This document shows, one piece after another, positions 10,674 to 21,850 of a stretch of 64,000 nucleotides of DNA. The position numbers were made by a program, and so were the translations under genes. The notes beneath the pieces are model-generated. The model had not been told where the DNA came from. It ran no database searches and was given only the letters and a program-made list of their open reading frames with translations. Each line of letters starts with the position of its first letter. Positions within the stretch are counted from its first letter, which is position 1. This DNA is from Orobanche coerulescens (Eukaryota; Streptophyta; Magnoliopsida; Lamiales; Orobanchaceae). The stretch is from NCBI GenBank assembly GCA_033398695.1, contig CM065814.1, positions 17,232,358 to 17,296,357 of the forward strand. Direction: 5' to 3'.

Positions 10674-13045
10674 TTTCTTTTTTAAAAGGAAAAAGCGTCC
10701 AGAGTGGACGGGGGGTTGAGGCGGGACCCACCAACCTGTAAATAAGAAGAAATCAAGAAATACAAAGTATCAGCCCCGAATTATGACCAAAAATGGGCCA
10801 TAATTCGGGTCCAAACATTGAAGAAATCTACGACCCGCTAAAGAAATACAAAGTGCACCACAAACCGTGGGCTAATGTGCGGACCCGTAGACTAAAATAA
10901 CTCAAATCCGAATTATGACAAAAAATGGGCCATAATTCGGAACCTAAAATCTAAAGTGCCTACGGCCCGCTAGATCAATACAAGGTGCACCACTAAAACT
11001 GTGGGTTAATGAGCGGACCAATAGGCAAGCAAGCAATCAAAAAATAAAAACCTATCTAAATATAAAAGACGGATAACCAAGCTGATCCATCCGTATAAGG
11101 GAGAGAAGAAACGGAGGAGAAGTATCGTAAGTATAAGTCTGAATGCCGAGGGACGACATGCCGAGCTCAGAAAGATAGTCGGCCGGCCTGTTGCCCTCCC
11201 GGAAAATGTGAGTGACTCTGAACTGAATATCTATGAGAATGTGTCGGATACGCATAAGAGTGTGACGAATCTGCCAAGAGCCCCGATGGCCAGATGATAG
11301 CAGGGTCACCACAGCAGCAGCATCAAGCTCAATCCAAACATGTCTCGATCTCTGGGAAGCTAGAATCAATCCAATCGCCAAAGCCTGGACCTCAGCATCA
11401 AAACTCGAAGAGGCCTGAAAAGAGGAATGGAAAGCAAGAAGGAGCTCTCCGTGATGATCTCTAATCAGACCTCCCCCACCCGCAATCTGTATGTCTCTAT
11501 CGAACGAACCATCCGTGTTCAGCTTGATCCAATGGGTCTCGGGTCGAAGCCAAACGACCGGGACGGGGCGACGAGTCTGAGCGGGGGAAGATGTAGCACG
11601 CTGGAAACGATCAGGCGGCGAGCAACCCGCCCAGAACTCAGATGAAATAAGCCCCGCAGAAGCCAATAAAGCAATATGGCGCTCCACCTGCACAATAACA
11701 TGAGACGAAAGAAAAGTAACCGCCCTATGCTTTGCACTATTCCTTTATGTCCAGATGAACCAAAGGATCAGACAAGGAATAATGAAAGTCGTGTGCCTAA
11801 AGTGTGTGCCGTGTGCGAAAAAACTCAGGAGCTTAAAGATATTCTGAGTATGGGGTAGGGATAAATGTGTCCAAGCGCCAAAATACTCCCACACGTCACG
11901 AGCCACATCACTCTCCAAGAAAAGGTGGGCAATGGTCTCGGTATGGTAGGTCTGGGTACGGGTATGCGAGCAGCACAAACATCTAGAAGCCGGTGAAACG
12001 CCCCTCATCTGTAGAATGTCATCAGTCGATATCCGTCGCATGAGAAGTCGCCAAATAAACACCGAAGTGGTCGGTGTAAGTAAGGCAGTCCAGATGGCCC
12101 CGTAAACAAGATTAGCCTGAACCCTCACCCTGATGTGAGACCAAGCCGACGACAATGAGAATGCACCCGAAGAGGTAAGAGTCCAGCACATACTATCTGA
12201 ATCCTCCTCGGTGATGGGAATCGCGGAGATCTCCTGGATGAACTGAGGGGTAAATCCTAGCTCCTCTCCAACAATACACTCCAATCTACCCATGTCCCAC
12301 GTCCCATCAACCCATAACTCATGAATCCTAAGATGGGGTCTACCAGTAACCTGATGAAAAGAAGAAATAGGCCTATCCCCAATCCAAGTATCGTCCCAAA
12401 CGCTGACCTCCCCGCTGCCACGACCAGGAGTCCAGCGGATGAACTCCTGAGCCTCAATACCAACTCGGAGGAGACGACGCCAAGGGTGGCTGGCACGAGC
12501 TTTAAGAGCGGTACGCATAGGAGTATAGAGGCCAGCAAAGCGATTTACATGGAGTATAAAGCGTGCCTGAGACGTGCCCGCGCGAAGGCGCCACCAGAGC
12601 TTATAACTAAAAGCTCTCGCCGTATCCGAAAGGATCCGAATCCCGAGGCCTCCCTCAGAGACCAAACGATAAATCTGTCGCCAACTGACCCAGTGCGTCT
12701 TCCTCTTCGGACCAACAGCACCCCAGAAGTATCTCGCAATGATGTGCTCGAGCTCCTGGATAATGTACTGTAGAGGGTCCAACACCTGAAGCAGGTGTAG
12801 ATGAATCGTGCAGAGAGTGCTCTTAATAAGAGCCAAGCATCCCCCAAAAGCAAGGTGGCGATGGGACCAACCATAGATCCTATCCAACATCCGTTGCTTC
12901 ACCCCAGCAAAGAGCTCTCGTCTCATAAAGCCTTTGTAAAGGGGCACACCAAGATAGGTGATGGGGAGATCGCCCTGGCGAAAACCAGTAATATCGAGAA
13001 CTCTATGATGCCAACGAGGCGCATGCTTAGGAGCAAGAATAAAAG
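10674..13045 (-). mobile_element. 5'-truncated L1-type LINE inserted in copia gag
   Basis: A minus-strand LINE splits gag between GVISMEL (ending at 10673) and the codons resuming at 13046; the uninterrupted copy at 16400-16435 shows the original join. The LINE 3' end is at the low-coordinate side, where only a short T-rich stretch remains of a poly-A tail. The 5' end is cut inside the reverse transcriptase domain, as is common for LINE insertions made by target-primed reverse transcription. I see no clear target duplication. 10674-11051 is the 3' untranslated part, with two related blocks around 10775-10880 and 10905-11010. Confidence 0.85.
11052..13045 (-). pseudogene. LINE ORF2, C-terminal part: RT end, zinc-binding domain, RNase H
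   Basis: Read from 13045 downward, the frame enters the late reverse transcriptase domain (LPITYLGVPLYKG, 12970 region). It continues through the thumb-like region (RYFWG, HWVSW) and the plant LINE zinc-binding region with a cysteine/histidine cluster (RCLCCSHTRTQTYHTETIAH). It ends in an RNase H domain (KLNTDGSFDRD, then FDAEVQAL and EGNRPADYLSE). One in-frame TAA at 11745-11747 divides a 400-codon and a 213-codon frame; the rest is open. The endonuclease and the catalytic RT core, including the FADD box, are missing, so the copy is inactive. Confidence 0.88.
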
Positions 13046-13395
13046 TGCTAGGGGGAACATGCTGAACGAGGAGGTCCGGAGAAAGTCACATGATCTTCAT
13101 CACAGTTGGATGTTCTTGTTATCGAAAGACGGGGGAGAGATCAAAGCAGAGGTCCGGGTAATAGAGGGCCACAAAGAAGTAATTCCAGGGGGAAGTATGC
13201 CAATATTGAATGCTACCATTGTGGTAAGAAAGGGCATACAAAGAAATTTTGCCGACAACTAAAGAAGAAAAATTGCCAAGGCAGAGAAAACACTCAAAAG
13301 AAGGAGAGTGGGAGTAATGAAAAAGCCGAAATAAATACTACTACCGAGAAGTTCTTTGTATGCTGCGATTATGACATGGTGAACCTTGCCAGAGA
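13046..13395 (+). pseudogene. Ty1/copia gag, C-terminal part with zinc knuckle
   Basis: The copia frame resumes at GNMLNEEV. A frameshift near 13095 separates it from the next stretch, which carries a complete CCHC knuckle (CYHCGKKGHTKKFC, about 13217-13258) followed by a lysine-rich tail and EKFFVCCDYDMVNLARD. It is cut at 13395 by a gypsy solo LTR and continues at 15642. The knuckle would bind RNA during packaging. Confidence 0.85.
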
Positions 13396-13920
13396 TGTAA
13401 TATCCGCATTTTTCTTTTCCCAGTATTCTCATTTTGGTGTATTTTTAATTTTTAGCGACTCGCTTGTAACCGTTTCGACATGTTGAATCTATTTTATTCT
13501 TGGAGTTTCTCCATTTGGACGAGTTTTGGAGATGTTTTGATATTATTCTGTCTTTCGTCATGTATTGTTGCATGGACGTTCGATTCTCGTAGAACCCGTT
13601 CGATTTTGTAATTTCTTCGGTTGCACGAGTTCGTATGGTTGATTTGTTCATGTTGTGAGTTTCGGTTTATTGATCCGACGTCGTATCGTGATTTTTGGAC
13701 ATTTGGGATGTTTTGTAATTTCTTATAAGTTTAGGGAATTTTACTTTCCTTGTTGTTTCTCGGATTCCTCGGTAGTCGGAATTGTTTTCTCCTGCAACAT
13801 TCAACTTCGTCGATGTGTATATTTCGTATCTACGCATTGAGTTCTGTCTTTGTGTTGCGTCTCATGTTCGGACCGCCCGGTGCGGCTAACTTTGTTCTGC
13901 AGTGCTGAACTGTTGCATGC

Positions 13921-14269
13921 ATAACGTGCGTTATGCATGCTTTCTAGCGTGCGCTATCGACACTCACATAACGTACGTTATACCCTAATGTTAACGTACG
14001 TTATGGCCTTCAGTGTTTTGGACAGTGAGTCTGCCCGAATTTGGCCGAGTCCTTACGTACGTAAACATGCTGGTGTTACGTACGTAAGACATCCTTGTAG
14101 CGTACGCTAGACGTCTGATGTAGCGTACGCTAATGGCATCAATGATTTGGGCATATTGTTTTGCCGGGCCATTACGTACGCTAACACGTGTGTGTTACGT
14201 ACGTAATGGGCATAACGTATGTTAACAACTGCATGTTAACGTACGTAATTAGAGGTAGGGTTTTATAAA
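13921..14269. promoter_or_regulatory. Palindrome array (12 sites) and TATA box, family 2 solo LTR
   Basis: Sites of ACGTACGT and TAGCGTACGCTA type have centres at 13927.5, 13950.5, 13974.5, 13997.5, 14058.5, 14081.5, 14103.5, 14126.5, 14177.5, 14200.5, 14218.5 and 14242.5. Steps are 23, 24, 23, 61, 23, 22, 23, 51, 23, 18, 24. TATAAA follows at 14264-14269. The last eight sites have almost the same step order as in family 1. Confidence 0.82.
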
Positions 14270-14449
14270 CCTGAGTTGACCTTGCATTCGCGACATTCCT
14301 CATTTTCTTCCTTCCATCCGCAGCGAGAGTTTTGGAGAGTTCTTGAGAGATTCTTCAAGTCTTGCCCGTGGATATTCTTGGGAGATCGAGTATTGTGTTC
14401 CTACTGTAGTTTATCATCATCATAATCGTGCTCTTCCATCCGAATCAAG

Positions 14450-14824
14450 GTAAATCTTCTAAGAACCCTACTTTTGGGTAAATTGGGGGTTTTCGGTTTT
14501 ATTGTTCGATTCGTTCCGTGTTGTTGATTAATTCATGTTGAATATGATTAATCTTATTGGTAATCTTGGTTTTTCTACGGAATCATGGTATATTTTGTGG
14601 TATTTTCGTAATAGAGTGGGTTTGGTTGTGGTCCGCCCTCGTTGTTGTTCTTGTACGAATATACATGAATCGTAGGCGGGTTTTCGGGTATATTCCTTTT
14701 CCCTATTTGTTTGGAGATGGTTGTGATTATATTCTTCGAATCGTTAGGTTCGGTTCCGTTGGTTCCTAGCGTTCGTCGGTGATTTTTTTTTCGTTCGTTG
14801 CGTCGTCAATTATTCAAGGCAAGT
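14450..14824 (+). other. Possible leader intron region of family 2 LTR
   Basis: CAAG/GTAAATC at 14449/14450 looks like a standard 5' splice site in the transcribed leader. It is followed by a T-rich tract and by TTCAAGGCAAGTA at 14814-14825. The latter could be the end of an intron (AAG/G) or a GC-type donor (AG/GCAAGT). Both features recur in the second family 2 LTR and, less exactly, in families 1 and 3. Splicing is not demonstrated. Confidence 0.35.
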
Positions 14825-14876
14825 ATTTTTGAAACCTTTATGCTTAACATGAAATGGTAATTGTGTGTGTTTTGGT

Positions 14877-15112
14877 CACCTCGGGAGGGTCCGACGGGGC
14901 CTCGAGGGAATCTATGACTTCACTTTGGATTCACGAGTTTGTTTCGCTAGCCAGCTCGGGAGGGTCCTTAGAGGCCTCGAGTGGGATCAGTGGCTTCGTC
15001 CCGGTCCTAGGAGATGCCTGTGCGTGATTTATTTTATGATATGGCCAGCTCGGGAGCTTAGAGGCCTCGAGCGGGATTTGTGGCTTCGTCCCGATCCTAG
15101 GCAAATGCGATT
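14877..15112 (+). repeat. GTCCGACGGG-type minisatellite, family 2 solo LTR
   Basis: Three units of about 75-100 bp share CAGCTCGGGAGGGTCC, AGAGGCCTCGAGYGGGAT and a CTAGG end. The exact core GTCCGACGGG is in the first unit (14889-14898); later units read GGTCCTTAGAGG or are shortened. Confidence 0.75.
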
Positions 15113-15641
15113 GACTGTTTGTTTCCGGAAAAGACATGTATGGTTTTGGTTTTGAAATAATTTTGGTGCATTGTACTATGAAATGTGTAAGCGAATGGTT
15201 TGACTTGATTACTTGTACTAGCGTAATTGCTAACCCCTCTGGGGACCCGTTTTGGGGAAATTCTTGTTATGAATTTCAGGTTATGATCAGCCGGACGAGC
15301 GGGAACTGGGACAGTACGAAGATGCTGGCCAGGGTCGTTGACATGTGCATATGAGTCCTTTTATTTTCGTTGTTCCATTCGATATGGTTGTTGCCTACTT
15401 TCTAAACTTATAGATTGTACTCGCGAGTACTTAAGTTTTTCTCTACGAACTGTGACTCGTATTCATTGAAGTTATTTATGGTTGTCGATGTTGATTATTC
15501 CGCCAGTTGTACCGGGCGTGTTATTTGATTTTCATCTGGATGAAGTGTGATTTTACTGTGGAAATTTGTGTCTAGCCTGATGGGTCCCATATAAGGGTCC
15601 ACGGCACTGTAATATACCTTGAATATCTCGGGGGTGTTACA

Positions 15642-16202
15642 AGAGATAAGTCGAGTTGGGTGGTCGACAGTGGAGCTACGTGTCATGTACATCATGTAGG
15701 GATTTCTATTCCGCTTATACTCCGGGTGATTATGGGATGGTCAAGATGGGTAATGTTGGGTTATCTAAGATTGTTGGAGTAGGAGACGTACACTTGAGGT
15801 TCGACACCGGTGTGGAACTTGTTTTACGTAATGTGAAACATGTTCCGGATATGGGGCTAAATGTGATTTCCGTTGGCTTACTCGATGATGATGGCTATTG
15901 TAACGGTTTTGGGAAGGGAGTGTGGAAACTCACTCGAGGTTCCTTGATTATCAGAAGGGGAGAGAAGACAGGGAAACTATATGTCACACTTCCAAAGGTC
16001 ACGACTAATGCCGTGAACACAGTTGACAATAATGACATGACCGAGCTATGGCATAAGAAGCTCGGTCACATGAGCGAGAAGGGATGGCGCTATTATCAAA
16101 GAAGGAGGTGTTATCCGGGGTTCACGATGTACATCTTAAAAGGTGCTCTCACAGTCTAGCTGGGAAGCAAACGAGAGTCACATTTAAGAGCCATACTCCT
16201 TC
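15642..16202 (+). pseudogene. Ty1/copia protease and pre-integrase region
   Basis: After the solo LTR the copia frame continues with the aspartic protease signature WVVDSGATCHV (catalytic Asp-Ser-Gly). A one-base loss in the next codons shifts frame; the 16795 copy has TGTTACATC where this one has TGTACATC. The following frame carries the rest of the protease region and the pre-integrase zinc segment (ELWHKKLGHMSEKG, then a frameshift). The piece ends at about 16202 in CACGGAAG, where a second copy of gag begins, so integrase does not follow. Confidence 0.82.
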
Positions 16203-16866
16203 ACGGAAGACGAGGAATAATAAGCTATTCCTCATTAAACAAATGATGAACCTAAAATATCGAGATGAGACTCCTCTGTCGGATCATTTGAATGCATTCC
16301 AAGACATCATTAATCAAGCTTTGTGGTTGTTGGGCACATTACCGGATACTTGGGATACGTTTCGTACGCCGTCGTCTAACTCTATCCCTGATGGTGTCAT
16401 TTCGATGGAACTTGCTAAGGGGAACATGCTGAACGAGGAGGTCCAGAGAAAGTCACAGGGATCTTCATCACAGTTAGATGTTCTTGTTACCGAAAGACAG
16501 GGGAGAGATCAAAGCAGAGGTCCGAGTAATAGAGGGCCACAAAAAAATAATTCCAAGGGGAAGTATGACAATATTGAATTCTACCATTGTGGTAAGAAAG
16601 GGCATACAAAGAAATTTTGCCGACAACTAAAGAAGGAAAATTGCCAAGAAAGAGAAAACACTCAAAAGGAGAGCGGGAGTAATAAAAAAGCCGAAGTAAA
16701 TACTACTACCGAGAAGTTCTTTGTATGCTGCGATTATGACATGGTGAACCTTGCCAGAGATGAGTCGAGTTGGGTGGTCGATAGTGGAGCTACGTGCCAT
16801 GTTACATCACGTAGGGATTTCTATTCTGCTTATACTCCGGGTGACTATGGGATAGTCAAGATGGGT
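16203..16866 (+). pseudogene. Second, partial copy of copia gag and protease
   Basis: The sequence jumps back to the gag segment equivalent to 10430, then runs through gag and protease in one frame. An internal deletion of about 30 codons' worth removes the segment holding NQLVGMGIKFEE. The first knuckle cysteine is lost (EFYHCGKKGHTKKFC). The protease motif WVVDSGATCHV is intact. This copy lacks the LINE and the solo LTR, so it records both empty sites. The junction lies in a short CGGAAG shared by both parents. Confidence 0.85.
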
Positions 16867-17087
16867 AACGACTAATGCCGTGAACACAATTGATAATAAT
16901 GACATGACTGAACTATGGCATAAGAGGCTCGGTCACATGAGCGAGAAAGGGATGGCGCTATTATCAAAGAAAAAGGTGTTATCCGAGGTTCACGATGTAC
17001 ATCTTAAAAGTTGCTCTCACTGTCTAGCTGGGAAGCAAACGAGAGTCACTTTTAAGAGCCATACTCCTTCACGGAAGCAAACGAGAA
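16867..17087 (+). pseudogene. Copia pre-integrase segment after an internal deletion
   Basis: At 16867 the protease codons ending KMGN join directly to the segment equivalent to 16003, a loss of about 250 bp. What follows is the pre-integrase zinc region: ELWHKRLGHMSEKGM, then HCLAGKQTRVTFK. The histidine and cysteine pairs of the HHCC motif are visible. It breaks off again at about 17087. Confidence 0.8.
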
Positions 17088-17705
17088 GCTTTGAACACGA
17101 CGATTCACGTGATTAATTTGACGCCGTGTATTCCTTTGAAATTTGATGTCCCGGACAAAGTGTGGAGCGGTAAAGACATTTCATATCGCCACTTAAGGGT
17201 TTTCCGATGTAAAACATTTGTACACATTCCGAAAGATGAGAGGTCGAACCTTGATTCCAAGACGAAACCATGTATCTTTATTGGCTATGGCCTTGATGAG
17301 TTCGAGTATAGATTGTATGACCCGGTGACTAAGAAGCTTGTTCGTTCGAGAGATGTTGTTTTTGTTGAAGATCAAACGATGAAGGATGTTGAGAATGGAG
17401 AGTCGGCTCCACAACATGATTATGATCTTATTAATTTGGACCCCGTTCCTCCACAACATGTTGAGACACCCGGTGGAGATGATGGCCAAAACAATGAACA
17501 ACATGATGCCAGTGACAATGATGAGTTGGTACAAGATGATACCGATGGAGTCCATCCCGAGCTACCCGTAACGAACATGCCCTCATTTGTTCCACTAAGA
17601 CGGTCGATGAGGGACCGTCATCCCTCCACTCGTTATTCGGCTTATGAGTGCATCTTACTCACTGACGAGGGAGAGCCCGAATATTTTGAGGAGGCTATGG
17701 AGGAT
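17088..17705 (+). pseudogene. Copia integrase C-terminal region and RT linker
   Basis: The frame opens in the late integrase region typical of copia (NTTIHVINLTP, then FRCKTFVHIPKDERSNLDSK and CIFIGYG), followed by an acidic linker and the RT-proximal motif RSMRDRHPS. The integrase catalytic core and all of reverse transcriptase and RNase H are absent. Similarity to copia ends near EEAMED (about 17705), where the sequence becomes AT-rich Athila LTR; the last codons of the open frame, to 17729, are not copia. Confidence 0.82.
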
Positions 17706-18990
17706 GATTGTTTGATATATTTTGAGTAATATTTTTATTAGTATTTTATGTATATAATTATGTATTTCGTGTCATAATTTATTCGTTTTACCATATATTT
17801 ATCTTATTTCATTCTGTTAGAATTTTCTATAATTTTGTGTTATTTTTGGATAATTAATTAGAATTAAATTATATCTGCAGGTTAACCAACCGGTATAAGA
17901 CAGATCAATTGGTTCAAGGACGATATTTTTACAAAATTCAAATATAGTCACGACTGGTCTCATTTTATTTGTATCGTCGAGGCGATCGTTTTAAAAAAAT
18001 TCATCCGAATCCGAGTTCGTATGAAGAAGTTATGACCGTTCGAAGGACAATTAAATAGACGGACCATATTGTGCCACGCCTCAACAACTGATTGGACCAG
18101 AAATTCAACTCTTCGCTGATGTCATCCATGAGATCAGCACCCCCTTGGCAGCCGTGAATAATTGAGTAGTGGGGTTTAAAAATTATAAATTATTATTTTA
18201 TTAATTTTAGTAGTATAAATAGGAGAGGAAGATGTAGTGTTTTAAAAGGAGAAAAAAAGAATAGAGATATTATTGTAAGAGAGAGAAATAAAAATATTGT
18301 GTAATAAAATTATATTTGAGTAATAATATTGTGAAATATTTATTTATTTTGTGTTGTTATTATGAGTGAGTAAATTTTCTTTTACTGGGGTTATGATGAA
18401 ACCATGTATATATTATTATTAATATTTATATAATAATTCCAAATAAATAATTTTAACGATTATGATTTTCGCTTCAATAGGAAAATATTATTTCATCAAT
18501 TATATCACGTATTTTTTATAGTTATAAATTCCCCATTGCTTTGTGATTATTGATATTAGTTAATTTCTTTGATTATTTGTTTTCCATTAAATTGGATACA
18601 TATAATGCTTAGAAATTACATTTTTCAAGCGAAGGAAAAATTTATATTTGAATTATAATTTTGTACTTATTGTTAAATATATAGGGAAATAGTGAGATTG
18701 ATTTTAGAATATATTCCCTGAATTTCTTGGGATTAAAATTTAAAATAAATAATAAATAGACATTGGTGGATTCTAAACCCTAGTAAATTATTTAACATAA
18801 ATTTATCTAAAATATACTTAAGAATTACTGCTATTTAATGCAATTATTATAACCAATCAAAAATCAAATTATTTGGGACTAGGTTAGAATTTAATATAAT
18901 TTGGTTTAAAACGACATTGCACCACATATCTATATCGAACGAATCGTGCGCTTGCGAGTATTAGACTAAAGAATCAACAAACAACAAGTT
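17706..18990 (+). mobile_element. Athila-type 5' LTR (copy A), boundaries approximate
   Basis: About 1.28 kb of AT-rich sequence lies between the end of copia similarity and an Athila-type primer site. A possible start is TGATTG at 17705 and a possible end ACAACA near 18986. A TATA box (TATAAATAG, 18214-18222) followed by a purine-rich leader suits a U3/R border. There is no second LTR in the window to fix the edges. Confidence 0.65.
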
Positions 18991-18992
18991 TT

Positions 18993-19010
18993 TGGTGCTG
19001 TTGCCGGGGA
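18993..19010 (+). other. Primer binding site, Athila type
   Basis: TGGTGCTGTTGCCGGGGA closely matches the TGGCGCCGTTGCCGGGGA block found after Athila/Tat LTRs. It marks this element as Athila group and the plus strand as its orientation. Confidence 0.85.
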
Positions 19011-19203
19011 GGCGTAAACGTAGTATACGAAGACTGTCGTCACCAAGTTAGTTAAATTCTTCTACTAGTTATTTATTTTACTGCTTTTCTTTATCATTAT
19101 CTATCTTTTTAATATTGGTTTTAGATTGTATTAGTATAAATAATAGTTAGTAGTATAATTTATTTTCTTTTTTGTTCATAAAAAATCTGAAAATAATAAT
19201 AAC

Positions 19204-20318
19204 TGTTGGCCACTAAGTATACTGGATACAACTTGGGAAGTAGTTTAAACAACAAGCTGTACTGATTTTAAATCTGAGTGCGTAGCGGAAGTCTTAGATA
19301 CAGTAAGTTGTTGTGGATACAGCAACTAGGTGTACATTGTATACTTGAATAATCACAGTAAATAAAACAGTAAAAACTGAAGATAAATACAAACTATTTA
19401 AAGTGGTTCGAGGTAAACCCCTCTACGTCCACTGGTCCTCCACATAGGAGTAAAATATTTATTATAATTACTACGTACATAACTACGTAATTATAACAGT
19501 TATACAATCAATATATCGTTCACACATATTGATATAAAGATCTTAGCTTCAACCGTTCACACAGATTGGTTTGAGCTAAAGCTTGACTGACTTCTTCACA
19601 CAGAATTCTGAAGCTTCGTCTTCCTCGGTCCACACAGGGCTGATCTGGGTTTGTTCAAGGTATAGAAGAGAGTGTGAACAACAGCTTTGACTTTATGAGC
19701 TTGTAGCTGATGAAGTGTTGTTCAAGAAGATGAGCACTGTATATCTCTTTTATCTGAGTTGCAGTAAGCTTGGAGATATATTTTGCTCTGATGATAACTT
19801 GATAGCTTTGAATGATTTCGGTTTCGGTAACTGATCTTCAATGCCTTCATGACATATATATAGTCTCTGAAATATATATCCGTTGAGATGTATTCGTTGA
19901 GCAAGATTCCGTTCCAACGGGATTAAAAGCACGATCCGGATTTAGCGGGATTTGAAGATCTGTTGACTGACAGTATTTAAATACTTTATCCTTGAGTATT
20001 TAAATAGTTCTTTATTCAACGGGACTTGACTACTGAAGATTCCTTCTTGTCCTGTTGAAAGCTGTATGGAAGATAACTGTATTGGTGTTTCGAGACAGTT
20101 CCATACTTGGTCTTTATAAGACTTCTTTGCTGTACTGAAGGGTTCCACTATATGCTGGATTCGAGACAGGTCTTCGATACAGGTTGATGCCTTAACACTT
20201 CGATACAGTTTCCTTTACTGTATGTGGATTGGCATATTGTCAAAACCTCTTATCAAATACTATTCGATACAGGGATTGATCCCGGCTGTTTCGATACAGG
20301 GTTCTTGTTTTCCCAACA
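19204..20318 (-). mobile_element. Solo LTR, SIRE-like copia (1,115 bp)
   Basis: It begins TGTTGGCCACTAAG and ends CCCAACA, and is flanked by the duplication ATAAC (19199-19203 and 20319-20323). It matches the 5' LTR of the minus-strand copia at 43269-45055 but lacks the MITE present there, so it keeps the uninterrupted form. On the minus strand the U3 end carries four copies of CTGTATCGAA (plus-strand positions 20173, 20199, 20263, 20290). It inserted in the Athila leader 190 bp after the primer site. Confidence 0.93.
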
Positions 20319-21850
20319 ATAACTTATAATAATAAATAAAAAAATATAAGTAATAATAATAATAAAAAAGTGTTCATTTTCGTAAAAATAATAATAAAAA
20401 AATAAAAAAATTAAAAAATATCCAAAAATATATAAAAATCTGAAAAAGTTTAAAAAAAAATCGGAACTTATTTATATTTATTTTTAAAAAAAATCTGGAA
20501 AATTAAAAAAAAAACTCATACTTTTAAGGAAATATTTTTGTAATTCTGGAATATTAATATTAAAAAAAATCGAAAATTTTTAATTTACATTCGAAAAAAT
20601 AAAAAATTAAAAAAATCTGGAATATATTTATATACTATTTTTTTATTTAAAAACTAAAATTGGAATATTATTTTCCATAATAAATAAAAATCTGAATTAT
20701 TTATTTTATTTTTAAAAAGTAACCTGCTAGTTTTATTAAAAAAATTACTATTCATAAAAAATCTAAAAAATCTGGAATATATAATAAAAAACTGTTATTT
20801 CTATTTCTGAACTTGGATTTTTTTTTAATAAAAACATAAACTTATTTTTTTAAAAATAAAATTACAATATTTTAATAAAAAGGGAAATACTAAAAAATTA
20901 TTAAAAACATGAAAATTTAAAAAAAAAAACAGAAATGAAAATTTGTAATAAACAAGAAAACTATTTTTATTGTTTGCATAAATAAAATAAAAGTTTGTAA
21001 TTTTTATTTTTTCAAAAAAAAATCTGAAATTTTTTTCCCATAAAAATATAAATAAATATATATGGATATATATATATATTAGCTCAATATTATTAGTCCA
21101 ATAATATAATAAAATTATAATAAATATAAAAAAATATTAAAACTTAAAAAAATATAAAATATAAAAAAAATCAGATTTTTTTGTAACATTTTAAAATAAT
21201 TTATATCTTGTATTTAGTTTAAATAGAATCTAATAGTGGTAAATTTAGATTTTATTTTTAGTTGTTATTTCTATTTACAGTATTCTTAAAAATTTAGTTT
21301 AATTGCCATATTTTCGTCGTACAATTTAGTTTATCAATAGATATTGCTTCCGTAGATCAATAAGTAAATTTATTCATTTGGATTCTGTTACATCCTACAA
21401 TATTAGTAATAATTATAATAATTATCATTATTATTAATAATAATAATAAAAAATATAAAATAACTCAAAAAAATAATAATTAAAAACAGTAAAATCCTTT
21501 AAAAGATTCAACAAGGGATTGATATTTTTCACTCACTATTTTGTTCTATTTGAATAGAGAAAAGCTAAATATCAATCTTGTACAAACTGATTTTGAAAAC
21601 CGACTGAATTTTGGCCAAAAGGCCTCTGTTGTACATGCCGAAGAAAGTTGAATTTTAAGTGTGACCGTTGTGACGCCTCCAACGATCTGGAAGTTCGATC
21701 GACTATCATAATTTGGTTTGTATGCAAAGTTTAAAAAATTTGAAATACTGGTGTATGCAAGTTTGACGACGAAATAATAAAGGTCGATTAACGAGAAGAA
21801 GATTGTCTTTAACTAAAATTGAATTTCAACAAACAAAACCAATACAAAAA
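20319..21850 (+). mobile_element. Athila untranslated leader, copy A
   Basis: About 1.5 kb of very AT-rich sequence, with A-runs and TAATAATAA stretches, lies between primer site and gag, as in Athila elements. It has no coding capacity. It is repeated at 45056-46613 and 61551-63113; all three copies start right after CCCAACA of a copia LTR at the same base. Confidence 0.85.

Larger units (their letters stand above)
13396..15641 (+). mobile_element. Solo LTR, gypsy family 2 (2,246 bp)
   Basis: It runs from TGTAATATCCGC to GGGGTGTTACA and is flanked by the direct duplication AGAGA (13391-13395 and 15642-15646). The uninterrupted copia at 16745-16770 shows the empty site. No internal sequence or second LTR is present, so this is a clean solo LTR left by recombination between the two LTRs of one element. 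A related LTR, with its primer site, is at 49975-52136 plus 60506-60625. Confidence 0.95.

Noticed and set aside
10674..13045. Host gene for an RNase H-like protein
   Set aside because: The RNase H domain is in frame with LINE reverse transcriptase and zinc-binding regions, and the unit interrupts copia gag.
20330..21480. AT-rich block as a matrix attachment site or centromeric satellite
   Set aside because: It is the Athila leader, found in the same position before gag in three copies; no tandem satellite unit is visible.
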